From positions 1,139,992 through 1,203,991 of the forward strand of contig NZ_CP009245.1 of assembly GCF_001941445.1 (NCBI RefSeq): a stretch of 64,000 bases of DNA, written 5' to 3'. Source of the stretch: Corynebacterium aquilae DSM 44791 (lineage in GTDB: Bacteria > Actinomycetota > Actinomycetes > Mycobacteriales > Mycobacteriaceae). The notes below the pieces were generated by a model. The model saw nothing but the letters and a program-made list of their open reading frames with translations, was not told the origin of the DNA and made no database searches. This document shows, piece by piece, positions 45,315-55,163 of the stretch. Each line of letters starts with the position of its first letter. Position 1 is the stretch's first letter. Position numbers and translations under genes: made by a program.

Positions 45315-47048
45315 CTACTTCTCGCCAGGACCCTTCAGCTTAATCACCGTGTACTCACCATCACGCAAATGCTGACGCAAATCCTTCTTATCGAACTTAT
45401 CCACACTCGTCTTATCGATGTGATCCACAAACGTCCAATACTCCGGCAACATCCACGACGGCAACGACGCCCGCAAATGATCACGCAACCGCTCAGCAGT
45501 CTGACGATCCTCCCGCTCACCACGAGGAACAAAACTCTGCAACACCGTCACCGCCAACGGACGCTCACCCCACTTCTCATCCGGATTACCAATCACAGCA
45601 GCCTCAACCACCTCCTCAGCCTCCATCACCAAATTCTCCAACTGCACCGAATAAATCCACTCACCACCAGAACGAATCACATCGCGGGCACGATCCTCAA
45701 TCGTCAAATACCCATCCTTGGACACACTGCCCACATCCCCCGTACGCAACCACCCATCAGCAGTAAACTTCTCCCGCGCATCAGACACCGCCTCACCACG
45801 GAAAACACTCGCCGAACCGCCCTCATCAGTCGCCGAAGAGTGATAGTACGAACCAGTCACCCAATTACCCCGCACCTGAATCTCACCCTGGTTACGATCC
45901 GTACCCGTCACATTCTCGCCATCACTAACCACCCGATACTCCAACGACGCCGGAAAACGCCCCTGCGAAATCCGATAACCCCACCGAGCCTCACCATTAG
46001 CACCACTCGGAGGACGCGCAACAGTACCAATCGGCGACGTCTCCGTCATACCCCACACGTGCACCACATCCACGCCATACTGCTCCTCCCACATCTTGAT
46101 CAAAATCGGCGGAGCAGGAGAACCACCCACAAAAATCTCCGTCAAACTCATCCGCTCCGGAGGATTCTTCATGTAATGCACCATCAAAGAAATCCACAAC
46201 GTCGGAACACCATGAGCCATACGCGGATGCGTCGCCGCAATAATCCGCGCCAACGCCGGCGCCGACACATCCTTACCCGGAAACACCAAAGGAGCCCCAC
46301 ACGCAAACGCCGCCACCGGCACACCCCACGACAACACGTGATAAATCGGCACACAACACAAAAACGGATTACCATGCGACACCGCAAAAGAATCCGTCGT
46401 TCGCAAACTCATCGAATGCAAATAAATCGACCGATGAGAATACACAACCCCCTTCGGAGCACCCGTCGTACCCGTCGAATAACAAATCGCCGCCGCAGTA
46501 CGCTCATCCAACACTGGCCAATCAAAAGACGCCGAACGACCATCCAACAACGCCTCATAGGAATAACACGCCACCGAATCCCCAAACAGCGCCGCCAACT
46601 CACCCAACGGCTCCACCCCAATAAACACCACCGCCCGCACCCGCGGACACTCAAACTCCTCCATAATCGCAGCCAACTGACCAGCCAAACGAGGATCACA
46701 CACAATTACCTCATCACCAGCGTGATTAATAATGTGCGCAATCTGATCATTCATCAGCTGCTTATTCAACGGATTAAACACCGCCCCCATGCATGCCACC
46801 GCAAAAAACGTCTCCACATGCTCGGCACAGTTATACATAAACGTCCCCACCCGCTGATCCCCACAAACCCCCAACTCATCCTGCAAAGCATGCGCCAACG
46901 CCGCAGCACGCGCCCCCACCGACGCAAACGTCGCCACATCATGGCCATCACCATCCAACGTCGAAATCGTCGTCGAACCGTGAATCTTCGACCCATAATC
47001 CAAAATACGAGAAATGTTCAAAGGAACATCCATCATGGTGCTCAGCAT
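45315..47048 (-). CDS. Long-chain fatty-acid-CoA ligase (FadD-like)
   Basis: 577 residues from ATG 47048 (MLSTMMDVPLNISRIL), supported by a -10 seven bases upstream and by the family's typical N-terminus. ANL superfamily motifs: YSTGTTGAPKGVVYSH (P-loop), WGMTETSPIG, DGWLRTGDVG, and C-terminal catalytic lysine in VDKFDKKDLRQ. It activates fatty acids to acyl-CoA via acyl-AMP in the cytoplasm. Although on the minus strand, the + strand here stays C/A rich, so its codons end in G/T, unlike the + strand neighbours. Confidence 0.92.
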   Translation of the reverse strand: MLSTMMDVPLNISRILDYGSKIHGSTTISTLDGDGHDVATFASVGARAAALAHALQDELGVCGDQRVGTFMYNCAEHVETFFAVACMGAVFNPLNKQLMNDQIAHIINHAGDEVIVCDPRLAGQLAAIMEEFECPRVRAVVFIGVEPLGELAALFGDSVACYSYEALLDGRSASFDWPVLDERTAAAICYSTGTTGAPKGVVYSHRSIYLHSMSLRTTDSFAVSHGNPFLCCVPIYHVLSWGVPVAAFACGAPLVFPGKDVSAPALARIIAATHPRMAHGVPTLWISLMVHYMKNPPERMSLTEIFVGGSPAPPILIKMWEEQYGVDVVHVWGMTETSPIGTVARPPSGANGEARWGYRISQGRFPASLEYRVVSDGENVTGTDRNQGEIQVRGNWVTGSYYHSSATDEGGSASVFRGEAVSDAREKFTADGWLRTGDVGSVSKDGYLTIEDRARDVIRSGGEWIYSVQLENLVMEAEEVVEAAVIGNPDEKWGERPLAVTVLQSFVPRGEREDRQTAERLRDHLRASLPSWMLPEYWTFVDHIDKTSVDKFDKKDLRQHLRDGEYTVIKLKGPGEK

Positions 47049-47055
47049 GCCCACC

Positions 47056-47061
47056 ACTCTA
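47056..47061 (-). promoter_or_regulatory. -10 element of the acyl-CoA ligase gene, leaderless type
   Basis: On the minus strand TAGAGT ends seven bases before ATG 47048 and there is no Shine-Dalgarno. Confidence 0.55.
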
Positions 47062-47159
47062 GCGGGACACCCCCACACACAAAGGCCACACCACCGAAAC
47101 AGCAGCACCCCCAGGCGGCGCGCCGGGCACTAATTGGGAAAAACCTAGCGGCGGTGCGG

Positions 47160-47165
47160 TACACT
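47160..47165 (+). promoter_or_regulatory. Possible -10 of rho with a leader of about 690 nt
   Basis: TACACT at 47160-47165, with TTGGGA at 47134-47139 as a weak, widely spaced -35. If used, the mRNA starts near 47172, just before a structured element. Confidence 0.4.
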
Positions 47166-47171
47166 AAGACG

Positions 47172-47867
47172 CGATAATCCAGGAGCATGTCGCGCGCCCG
47201 ACGGAAGCAACCGCCGAGCAGTGGCCCGTGGCGCAGGATTACTGAGGGGTAAACGTCAATCGACACGACATCGATAACACCCCACACCAATCATTCCCGT
47301 CGCGGTGTTGGCCCACAGCCAACAATGCGTAACTCTCATGGCATGTTCATCACGGCTCCGGCACACCCAAAGGTGAAAGCTCGAAGCCGCATCGCCGAGA
47401 CTCCGGCCGTTAGCACCGGCACGATCCGACAGAGATGAACAGCGCCGTTTCTCTCAGAAGAAGCACCCACTTAGTGGTGTCACTCAGCATCGAGCCGTGA
47501 GAGGGATTTCTGCGGTTATTGCACACCACTCGCCTCTTATGTCTTCAGAGTCGGGTTCACGCTTAAGAAAACACCTAGCCAGCCCCTGCGCGCTTCATGT
47601 CGTCACAGGATGATGCCACAGGCAGTGCACCCAGTGTTTTCCTTGGAGCCCCATGGCGCCAACGCAGCGGAAAAAATTTTTACGAGCCTCAACACAAATC
47701 ATCGTGTCGCGAGCTTGTAGCAAAAAACTCACGTTTTTATGACGAACCAGGGCGCCACAGGGGCGCTAAACGTCACACAACACAGAATGCAGTACACCGG
47801 GCGCCACCAGCTCAACGCGAGCTAGGGCAGCGTGCCACACCAGGCTTACTGCAATGAAAGGAACTCT
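47172..47867 (+). other. Long, C-rich leader region of rho
   Basis: No convincing gene in nearly 700 bases. The first 70 bases can fold: TAATCC (47175-47180) with GGATTA (47236-47241), enclosing CGACGG/CCGCCG. After it come C-rich, G-poor stretches (47255-47300, 47520-47600) of the type Rho binds. Autogenous control by Rho-dependent attenuation is known for rho leaders of enterobacteria; here it is inferred. An 86-codon frame at 47597-47857 lacks a ribosome site. Confidence 0.5.
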
Positions 47868-49868
47868 GTGACCGAGCACGACACTCAGAGCGGTGCAGGC
47901 AAAGACCTTGCATCACTGCGTCTCCCGGAGCTGAAGAAAATGGCTCAGGAGATGGGGATTCGGGGGATCTCCGGAAAGCGCAAGTCGGATCTGATTGCCA
48001 TGATCCAGTCTGGCGGCGCTGCTGCTGCAACGGAGGCCGCAGCGCCGGCCCGCCGTCGCCGCCGCGCGGAAAATACCGAAGACACCCAGGCCACGGTGGC
48101 TGAGAACACCCAGGACCAGCCTGCTGAGGAACAAGCCCAGCAGCCCAAGCCGCGCACCCGCACCCGTCGCCGCGCCCAGAATGAGGCGAACGACGACGCT
48201 CCCGCACAAGAGTCGCCCAAGTCGTCCGAAGATTCCGACGACGATCGTGATCGCGACCGCGATCGTGGCCGACGCAACAACCGTCGTCGCAACGACGACC
48301 GCGACAACGAGCAACGCCACCAAACCGAGGACTCCTCCGGAAAAGAAGATTCCGAAGAGACCGATGAAAACGGTCAGCCCGTCCGTTACGAATCGCGCTC
48401 CGCTGCTCGCCGCGCACGACGCAACCGCGCACGCCAAAACCAAAAAGACCGCCGTCGTGGACGTGACCGCGACGACCGCGATCAAGAACGCGACGATCAC
48501 TCCGATCGCGACAACCGCGACCGTGATCGTGATAACCGGGATAACCGTGACCGCGATCGTCGTGGAGACCGCAACGATCGCGACGACGATCGTCGCCGGG
48601 GCCGCAACCGCCGCGACCGTGGTCGTGGACGTGACCGCGATAACCGCGATCGTGATAACCGGGATCGGGACAACCGCCAGGATGACCACGATGACTCCAA
48701 CCTGCAGTATGTTGGCGGCATTTTGGACATCGTCGACAACAACGTCGCATTCCTGCGCACCACCGGCTACAACTCATCGCCGGCCGATGTCTTCGTTAAT
48801 CCCCAGATGATTCGCCGCTTCGGTTTGCGCCGCGGCGACGCCATCACCGGAGCTATCAAGCCGGGCCGCGAAACCACCCATGGTTCCGGTCGCAACCGCG
48901 CCAAGTACAACCCGTTGGCACGCGTCGACACGGTCAACGGAATGAGCGTCGAGGAAGCCCGTCAGCGTCCCGACTTTGCCAAGCTGACCCCGCTGTACCC
49001 CAACAAGCGTTTGCGTCTGGAAACCGACCCGAAGGTCTTGACCACCCGTGTCATCGACCTCATCATGCCGATCGGTAAGGGACAGCGCGCGCTGATCGTG
49101 TCGCCTCCGAAGGCCGGTAAGACCACCATTTTGCAAAACATTGCAAACGCGATCGCGACCAACAACCCCGAGTGCTACTTGATGGTCGTTCTGGTCGACG
49201 AGCGCCCCGAAGAGGTCACCGACATGCAGCGCAGCGTGAAGGGCGAAGTGATTGCTTCGACCTTCGACCGCCCGCCGAGCGAGCACACCACCGTCGCTGA
49301 GCTGGCCATCGAGCGCGCAAAGCGTTTGGTGGAGCAAGGCCAGGACGTCGTTGTCCTGTTGGACTCCATCACGCGACTGGGCCGTGCCTACAACAACAGC
49401 TCGCCCGCCTCCGGCCGAATCCTGTCCGGTGGTGTCGACTCCAACGCCCTGTACCCGCCTAAGCGCTTCCTGGGTGCTGCCCGCAACATCGAAAATGGTG
49501 GCTCCCTCACCATCATCGCTACGGCAATGGTGGAGACCGGTTCCGCCGGCGACACCGTGATCTTCGAGGAATTCAAGGGCACCGGTAACGCTGAGCTCAA
49601 GCTGGATCGCAAGATTTCCGAACGCCGCGTTTTCCCCGCGGTCGACGTCAATCCTTCCGGCACCCGTAAGGACGAGCTGCTGCTCGGCCCGGAGGAAGCT
49701 CGCGTCATGCACAAGCTCCGCCGAATCCTGTCCGCGCTCGATAACCAGCAGGCTATCGACCTGCTGATCAAGCAGCTGAAGAAGACGAAGAACAACGGCG
49801 AGTTCTTGATGCAGGTCATGAGCTCCGAGCACATGGCGATCGACGACGGCGAGGAGGATTACTCCTAA
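47868..49868 (+). CDS. rho: Transcription termination factor Rho
   Basis: 666 residues from GTG 47868, with GAAAGGA at 47856-47862. Rho-N domain at about 10-50 ([20 protein letters not shown]), then about 200 residues of low-complexity Arg/Asp/Asn repeats, the cold-shock-like RNA-binding domain (about 275-350), and the hexameric ATPase with Walker A PPKAGKTT (Lys418), Walker [17 protein letters not shown] and SGGVDSNAL. It ends transcription of untranslated RNA. The insertion is typical for high-GC Gram-positives. The stop overlaps prfA (TAATG). Confidence 0.97.
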   Translation: MTEHDTQSGAGKDLASLRLPELKKMAQEMGIRGISGKRKSDLIAMIQSGGAAAATEAAAPARRRRRAENTEDTQATVAENTQDQPAEEQAQQPKPRTRTRRRAQNEANDDAPAQESPKSSEDSDDDRDRDRDRGRRNNRRRNDDRDNEQRHQTEDSSGKEDSEETDENGQPVRYESRSAARRARRNRARQNQKDRRRGRDRDDRDQERDDHSDRDNRDRDRDNRDNRDRDRRGDRNDRDDDRRRGRNRRDRGRGRDRDNRDRDNRDRDNRQDDHDDSNLQYVGGILDIVDNNVAFLRTTGYNSSPADVFVNPQMIRRFGLRRGDAITGAIKPGRETTHGSGRNRAKYNPLARVDTVNGMSVEEARQRPDFAKLTPLYPNKRLRLETDPKVLTTRVIDLIMPIGKGQRALIVSPPKAGKTTILQNIANAIATNNPECYLMVVLVDERPEEVTDMQRSVKGEVIASTFDRPPSEHTTVAELAIERAKRLVEQGQDVVVLLDSITRLGRAYNNSSPASGRILSGGVDSNALYPPKRFLGAARNIENGGSLTIIATAMVETGSAGDTVIFEEFKGTGNAELKLDRKISERRVFPAVDVNPSGTRKDELLLGPEEARVMHKLRRILSALDNQQAIDLLIKQLKKTKNNGEFLMQVMSSEHMAIDDGEEDYS

Positions 49869-50944
49869 TGGCGAACCAAGTTTCCGCTGTTGACGACATC
49901 CTGGCCGAATACCAGGGTCTGGAGGCGCAGCTTGCGGATCCGGAGCTGCACAACGATCCCGCAGCCGCCCGCAAGGTCGGTAAGCGCTACTCCCAGCTGC
50001 AGCCCATCATCAAAGTGCACAACGAGCTCAGCCAGGTTCGAGAAGATCTCGAAGCTGCAAAAGAGATGGCCTACGAGGACTCCGAGTTTGCGGCTGAAGC
50101 TGAGCGTTTGGCCGGCGAGGAAGTCGAGCTGGAAGAAAAACTGGCCGACCTTCTTGCGCCCCGTGACCCGCACGATCCGGACGATATCGTCATGGAAATC
50201 AAGTCGGGTGCCGGCGGAGAAGAAGCTGCCTTGTTTGCTGGCGAGCTTGCCCGTATGTACCAGCGTTACGCTGAAAAGCACGGCTTTACCACTGAAGTTC
50301 TGGGCGTGAACGAATCCGATCTTGGTGGTGTCAAAGACATGACCATGACGATTCGCTCCAAGCAACCCAGCGCTGACGGCGCATGGTCTGTGTTCAAATT
50401 TGAGGGCGGCGTGCACCGTGTGCAGCGCGTTCCGGTGACCGAATCCCAGGGTCGCATCCAGACTTCGGCTGCTGGTGTGTTGGTCTACCCCGAACCCGAC
50501 GAGGTTGGCGAAGTCGAAATCGACGACAAGGATTTGCGCATCGACGTCTACCGCTCATCCGGTAAGGGTGGCCAGGGCGTGAACACCACCGACTCCGCTG
50601 TGCGAATCACGCACTTGCCGACCGGCATCGTGGTGACCTGCCAGAAGGAACGTTCCCAGATCCAGAACAAGGCGCGAGCCATGCAGGTTTTGGCAGCACG
50701 ATTGCAGCAGCTGGCGGAAGAAGCCGCCGATGCTGAAGCTGCGGAAGGCCGCGCCGCGCAGATTCGTACGATGGACCGTTCGGAACGTATCCGCACCTAT
50801 AACTGGCCGGAAAACCGCATCAGCGATCACCGCATCGGCTACAAAGCCAACAACCTCGACACCGTCCTCAATGGCGGTATGGAGGATCTGTTTGAAGCTT
50901 TGCAGGCCGCCGACCGTGCTGCCCGCCTAGAAGCGGAACAATAA
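49868..50944 (+). CDS. prfA: Peptide chain release factor 1
   Basis: 358 residues; ATG shares a base with the rho stop. The GGQ motif is at 234-236 ([16 protein letters not shown]) and releases the peptide; the stop-codon reading region of the RF1 type is [15 protein letters not shown] upstream and [14 protein letters not shown]. It recognises UAA and UAG. PrmC, which methylates the GGQ glutamine, is encoded 22 bases downstream. Confidence 0.97.
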   Translation: MANQVSAVDDILAEYQGLEAQLADPELHNDPAAARKVGKRYSQLQPIIKVHNELSQVREDLEAAKEMAYEDSEFAAEAERLAGEEVELEEKLADLLAPRDPHDPDDIVMEIKSGAGGEEAALFAGELARMYQRYAEKHGFTTEVLGVNESDLGGVKDMTMTIRSKQPSADGAWSVFKFEGGVHRVQRVPVTESQGRIQTSAAGVLVYPEPDEVGEVEIDDKDLRIDVYRSSGKGGQGVNTTDSAVRITHLPTGIVVTCQKERSQIQNKARAMQVLAARLQQLAEEAADAEAAEGRAAQIRTMDRSERIRTYNWPENRISDHRIGYKANNLDTVLNGGMEDLFEALQAADRAARLEAEQ

Positions 50945-50966
50945 GCACACTCGTGGTGATGGCGCT

Positions 50967-51827
50967 GTGAGAAATATCGTGGCGAAAGCTGCAGCCACCC
51001 TCGCTGAGGCGGGGGTGGCATCGCCATCGGTTGATGCTGGAATTCTTGCTGAGCAGGCTTTTGGGATCGACCGTTTAGCGCTGTCTTTTGCTGATGCTCC
51101 CCAAGAGCCTGCCCAGCTTCGGCGTTTTGAGCAGATGGTCGCTCGTCGCGCGCAGCGCGAGCCTTTGCAGCATATTTTGGGTTATGCCCCGTTTTATGGC
51201 CTGGAGTTTTCCGTCGGTCCTGGGGTTTTTATTCCTCGTCCGGAAACCGAGTCTTTAGTTGAGATGGCGGTGCAGGCAGCACGACGGGCGATTGCTGCTG
51301 GGGTTGCGCATCCCGTCATTGTTGATGCGTGTGCCGGGAGTGGGGCAGTAGGGGTCACTCTTGCTCACCAGGTGCCGGAGGCTCGGGTGGTGTGCATTGA
51401 ACTCCACGATGAGGCGTTGGTTTTCTTAGAACGCAATGCCAGTCGCCTAGCGCCGGTAGAGATTGTGCAGGCTGATGCCACCGATGTTGGGGTGCTTGAT
51501 GCTGTGCTGCCGCAACGGGAGTGCGTGGATGTTTTTGTGTCTAATCCTCCCTATGTGCCAGTAGGCCAGGCTACGGACGTGGAGACTGCTACGGATCCTG
51601 CCACGGCGGTGTTTGCCAGTGATGGTGGCATGGCGATCATTGATCCGTTGGTGCAGGTTGCCGCTACGTGGTTGAAGCCTGGTGGGTTTTTTGCGGTGGA
51701 GCATGATGATTCCACGCAGTCGCGTGTTGTTGAAGCCGTGCGCTCCGGTGGTTGTTTTGTTGATGTGCGTGGGTGTAGCGATTTGGCGGGCAGGCCCCGT
51801 TTTGTGGCTGCGAGTAAAATCGTTTAA
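50967..51827 (+). CDS. prmC: Release-factor glutamine methyltransferase PrmC (HemK)
   Basis: 286 residues from GTG 50967. Class I SAM fold with VDACAGSGAVGVTLA as the glycine loop and NPPY at 193-196, which holds the target glutamine. N-terminal helical domain carries QRFEQMVARRAQREPLQHILG-type sequence (RREPLQHILG variant QREPLQHILG). It methylates the Gln of the GGQ motif in RF1 and RF2. From here to about 54800 the + strand becomes G/T-rich. Confidence 0.94.
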   Translation: MRNIVAKAAATLAEAGVASPSVDAGILAEQAFGIDRLALSFADAPQEPAQLRRFEQMVARRAQREPLQHILGYAPFYGLEFSVGPGVFIPRPETESLVEMAVQAARRAIAAGVAHPVIVDACAGSGAVGVTLAHQVPEARVVCIELHDEALVFLERNASRLAPVEIVQADATDVGVLDAVLPQRECVDVFVSNPPYVPVGQATDVETATDPATAVFASDGGMAIIDPLVQVAATWLKPGGFFAVEHDDSTQSRVVEAVRSGGCFVDVRGCSDLAGRPRFVAASKIV

Positions 51828-51975
51828 CACCGTTGCACATTGAGTTGTTGGTTGCGCCGGTCAAGGTTTAGACCACACAACTTAATCGTCTAGTGACGTT
51901 TTACTGGTGGGCTGTTGGCTCATCGGTGCTTTATTTTTATTGCTGATTTTTTATACCTAGAAGAGGTCTTCATCC

Positions 51976-52626
51976 ATGAGCCGTATCTATGATTGCTCCG
52001 ACGCGGAGTCTCGCGAGCTGGGTTTGCGTGCTGCACACAATGCTGTGGAGGCGGGCCGTTTGGTGGTTTTGCCGACGGATACCTTGTATGGCATTGGGTG
52101 TAATGCTTTTGATAATGACGCGGTGGCAAAGCTCTTGGAGACCAAGCATCGTGGTCCGGATATGCCGGTTCCGGTATTGGTGGGTTCTTGGGATACGGCT
52201 AAGGGGTTGGTGCGTGAGTTCACGCACCATGCTGATGTGCTGATTAAGGCTTTTTGGCCGGGTGGTTTGTCGTTGGTGGTTCCGCAGGCTCCGAGTTTGC
52301 CCTGGAACTTGGGTGATACGCGGGGCACGGTGATGTTGCGTATGCCTTTGCATCCGGTGGCTATTGAGTTGTTGCGCAAGACGGGGCCGATGGCGGTGTC
52401 TTCTGCCAATATTTCTGGCCAGCCGCCGGCGACGACGGCGCAGGATGCGAAGGCCCAGTTGGGTGCTGCGGTGAGCTGCTATTTGGATGGTGGTTCGTGT
52501 CCGCAGGCGGTGCCGTCGACGATTGTGGATCTTACGGCGCGGACGCCTCGTATTTTGCGTCAGGGCGCGATTAGCGTTGAGGCGATTGCGGCGGCGTTGG
52601 ACCTGGATCCGTCTGTTTTGGTGTAG
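51976..52626 (+). CDS. Threonylcarbamoyl-AMP synthase (Sua5/YrdC/TsaC family)
   Basis: 216 residues; AGAAGAGG stands before the ATG. YrdC fold: VLPTDTLYGIGCNAF near residue 33, KHRGPDMPVPVLV, FWPGGLSLVV, VMLRMPLHP and SSANISGQP. It joins threonine, bicarbonate and ATP to make threonylcarbamoyl-AMP for the t6A37 base of tRNAs that read ANN codons. Its place after prmC and before the GlcNAc-phosphate transferase gene is conserved in mycolic-acid bacteria. Confidence 0.94.
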   Translation: MSRIYDCSDAESRELGLRAAHNAVEAGRLVVLPTDTLYGIGCNAFDNDAVAKLLETKHRGPDMPVPVLVGSWDTAKGLVREFTHHADVLIKAFWPGGLSLVVPQAPSLPWNLGDTRGTVMLRMPLHPVAIELLRKTGPMAVSSANISGQPPATTAQDAKAQLGAAVSCYLDGGSCPQAVPSTIVDLTARTPRILRQGAISVEAIAAALDLDPSVLV

Positions 52627-52629
52627 CTG

Positions 52630-53799
52630 ATGGGTGCTGGTGGAGCGGGTGTCCCGCTGCGTGAACTTGGCCTGGTTTTTTTGGTCGCTTGCGTTGTCAC
52701 GTATTTGGCGACGGGGTTGATTCGCTATGTGATGGTTCGTTCGGGTCGGATGATGGAGATCCGGGATCGCGATGTGCATGATATGCCGAAGCCCCGTTTG
52801 GGTGGTGTGGCCATGTTTAGCGGTTTTGTTGCGGCGGTGTTGCTTGCTGACCAGTTGCCGGCCTTGACTCGTGGCTTTAAGCCGGTGACGCCTGAGATGG
52901 ATGCGGTGATTTGGGGGGCGTTCATCATTGTGGCGGTGGGGGTGTTTGACGATCTTTTTGATCTGGATGCGTGGACGAAGTTGGTGGGGCAGATCGCTGG
53001 GGGCTTGACGATGAGTTTGATGGGCTTGTCGTGGTCGTTTATTTATTTGCCGTTTGGGGATACCACGGTGGTGTTGGATCAGTACCAGTCGGTATTTTTG
53101 ACGACGTTTTTTGCTGTGGTGGTGATGAATGCGATCAATTTTGTTGACGGTTTGGATGGTTTGGCTGCTGGGCTTGGGGGCATTTCGGGGATGGCGTTGT
53201 TGGCGTTCTCGTTGATCATTTTGTATGACCAGGGTGGGACGGTTGCTGCGTATCCGCCGGCGATTATTGGGGCTGCGTTGTTGGGGATTTGTGCGGGATT
53301 TTTGCCGCACAATTTTGAGCCTTCTCGTATTTTTATGGGGGATTCGGGTGCGATGTTGTTGGGGTTGTTGTTAGCGGCTGCGTCGACGAGTGCTAGTGGC
53401 AAGATCAATATGTCGTTGTATGGGGGCGCGGATACTGTGGGTTTGATGGTGCCGTTGATGGTGGTTTTTGGTGCTTTTAGTATTCCGGTGATCGATTTGG
53501 TGATGGCTGTGGTGCGTAGGACCCGTGATGGTCGTAGTCCGTTTGCTGCGGACAAGATGCATTTGCATCACCGGTTGTTGGATTTGGGTCATACGCATCG
53601 TCGGGTGGTGTTGGTGTTGTATGCGTGGATGTTTGCGTTGGCGTTGGGGACGGTGTCTTTTGCGGCGTTTCCAGCGGTGGTTGCTGCGGTGGTGATGTTG
53701 GCGGGGATTGTGTTTGCAGCGGTGTTTACTGCGGTGCCGGTGTTGCAGGAGCGAAAGACTGCGGATGTGCCTGGGGAGGCTGTGCATCCGGTAGGATAA
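52630..53799 (+). CDS. wecA: Polyprenyl-phosphate GlcNAc-1-phosphate transferase (WecA/Rv1302-like)
   Basis: 389 residues, about eleven membrane spans. MraY/WecA family motifs: NFVDGLDGLAAGLGG (catalytic Asp), MGDSGAMLLGLLL, and HLHHRLLDLGHTHR in the last cytoplasmic loop. It transfers GlcNAc-1-phosphate from UDP-GlcNAc to decaprenyl phosphate, which starts the linker that joins arabinogalactan to peptidoglycan. It starts 3 bases after the sua5-like stop, and atpI follows after 6 bases. Confidence 0.93.
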   Translation: MGAGGAGVPLRELGLVFLVACVVTYLATGLIRYVMVRSGRMMEIRDRDVHDMPKPRLGGVAMFSGFVAAVLLADQLPALTRGFKPVTPEMDAVIWGAFIIVAVGVFDDLFDLDAWTKLVGQIAGGLTMSLMGLSWSFIYLPFGDTTVVLDQYQSVFLTTFFAVVVMNAINFVDGLDGLAAGLGGISGMALLAFSLIILYDQGGTVAAYPPAIIGAALLGICAGFLPHNFEPSRIFMGDSGAMLLGLLLAAASTSASGKINMSLYGGADTVGLMVPLMVVFGAFSIPVIDLVMAVVRRTRDGRSPFAADKMHLHHRLLDLGHTHRRVVLVLYAWMFALALGTVSFAAFPAVVAAVVMLAGIVFAAVFTAVPVLQERKTADVPGEAVHPVG

Positions 53800-53805
53800 G
53801 CGCTC

Positions 53806-54240
53806 ATGACTTCTTCGGCTACGAGCACTGTTGAGTATTCTGACGACCAAACTGCGCCGATTCGTGCGGGTATCAAGGTTGGCGCCTTGTCCGTTGCGGT
53901 GATTACTGTGGTTGCTTTGGTGTTGTTTGGGGTGTTGTTTGGTTTGCCGGGGGTGTGGGGTGCGTTGATTGGTGCTGCTATCGGGGGTGGGTTTGTGGCG
54001 TTGACGGCGGTGAGTGTGTTGGTTACGGCGCGGACGTCGCCGTCGACGACGGGTGCTGTGGTGTTGGGTGGGTGGTTGTTGAAGATCGTGATTTTGTTGA
54101 TTGTGTTGTTCGCGATTCGGGATTTGTATTTTTATAACCACGTGGCGTTGTTTGTGACTGCTGTGGCGGCGTTGTTGGCGATGCTGGGTAGTGAGGTTTT
54201 TGGTGTGATGAAGTCTCGGACGACGTATATCGGTGGTTAG
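53806..54240 (+). CDS. atpI: ATP synthase protein I-like membrane protein
   Basis: 144 residues with four membrane spans (about 23-44, 48-66, 80-100, 107-125). Size, topology and position upstream of the ATP synthase genes fit AtpI, which helps assemble the c-ring. A terminator follows and about 900 bases separate it from atpB, so it is transcribed with wecA rather than with atpB-C. Confidence 0.85.
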   Translation: MTSSATSTVEYSDDQTAPIRAGIKVGALSVAVITVVALVLFGVLFGLPGVWGALIGAAIGGGFVALTAVSVLVTARTSPSTTGAVVLGGWLLKIVILLIVLFAIRDLYFYNHVALFVTAVAALLAMLGSEVFGVMKSRTTYIGG

Positions 54241-54255
54241 TTTTTAGCCTGTGTG

Positions 54256-54285
54256 GCTCGTGGCTGGCCTGGCCACGAGCTTTTT
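54256..54285 (+). terminator. Terminator after atpI
   Basis: GCTCGTGGC (54256-54264) pairs with GCCACGAGC (54272-54280), followed by TTTTT. Confidence 0.92.
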
Positions 54286-55163
54286 GTGTGTGTGGGTTGT
54301 GGTTGGGGGTGGGGGATAACGTTGGGTGGGGGTGTTTGTGGGGGTGAGTTGGGGCGGTGTGGTTGGTGTGTGGTTACCCACGGAAACAACATTTTTGGTA
54401 TTGAAAATGAGCGTTTATAGGGTGCGTTGATGTCCGTTCCTTTGGGGGTGGCTGGCGTCTGGGGTGTGTAGTGCTTAGGGGTGGGGTTGGCGCTGGAGGT
54501 GTCGTGGTAGTCGGTTGTGGGGTTGTTGTGTTGGGACGTGGTGTGATGGCTGAGAAAATGGGCCGGCTGGGGCGGGTGTGACTCTAGAGGTGGGTGTGTT
54601 TTATTGGTGGTCTTGCGGGGTCTTGATATGTGCAGGCAGGGGGCATTGTGTGGTGTTTTTGAGCAGGGGAGAAGGGCTGCTTGTTGGGGCGGTGGAAACG
54701 TGAGGAAAAACGCAAAATTCGCGGGGGTAGATTAAGACTGTTACGGGGGTATGTGACAGACCTTACAGAGGGGTAGAAATGGTGTACTACCTGCACGCAT
54801 TCCTGCGGAACTTTTCTGTGTTCAGCTACCCCCGACCATACTTACCTAAAACCCCAAGGGTGCTGCTAGTGTTTTGTGCGGGTCTTGAACTGGCCACTTC
54901 TACGCCTGCGTAAAAAACTTGTTTGTTTCCCGGTGCATCGCACTGGGGGATGAGGGGTGCGGGCGCACACGTCACCAACCACCACGGTTGGGATGGGAAC
55001 TGGTTATAGGCGAGACACCCAGTGATCGCCGCGCTGATGTGCGACGGAATCCGTGGCGATCCAGACTCACTTTCAGACGTCCATCGCACCGCTTTCACCG
55101 CCACGCTTTCGGTGGAATGCGGCCCGAACACGGGAGAGAACCCTGAGCGTTTCAGTCTTGTCC
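54286..55163. other. Promoter and leader region of the ATP synthase operon
   Basis: About 880 bases. The first 500 are G/T rich, the rest C-richer and mixed. No credible gene. The promoter of atpB-C must lie here; the A/T-rich segment near 54820-54910 is likely but no -35/-10 pair is convincing. Confidence 0.6.

Noticed and set aside
45000..47177. Long + strand frame running through uriH end and the acyl-CoA ligase
   Set aside because: Arg/His/Thr-rich shadow with no start; the minus-strand ligase is certain.
47172..47245. Known riboswitch (cobalamin, SAM or guanidine class) in the rho leader
   Set aside because: Some short words resemble cobalamin boxes, but order and spacing do not match any class I know.
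47597..47857. 86-codon frame just upstream of rho
   Set aside because: ATG start without ribosome site, composition unlike the neighbouring genes, and the protein has no recognisable feature. A regulatory upstream frame cannot be excluded.
48450..48700. Tandem repeats as a possible mobile or CRISPR element
   Set aside because: They are in-frame Arg/Asp codons of the Rho insertion.
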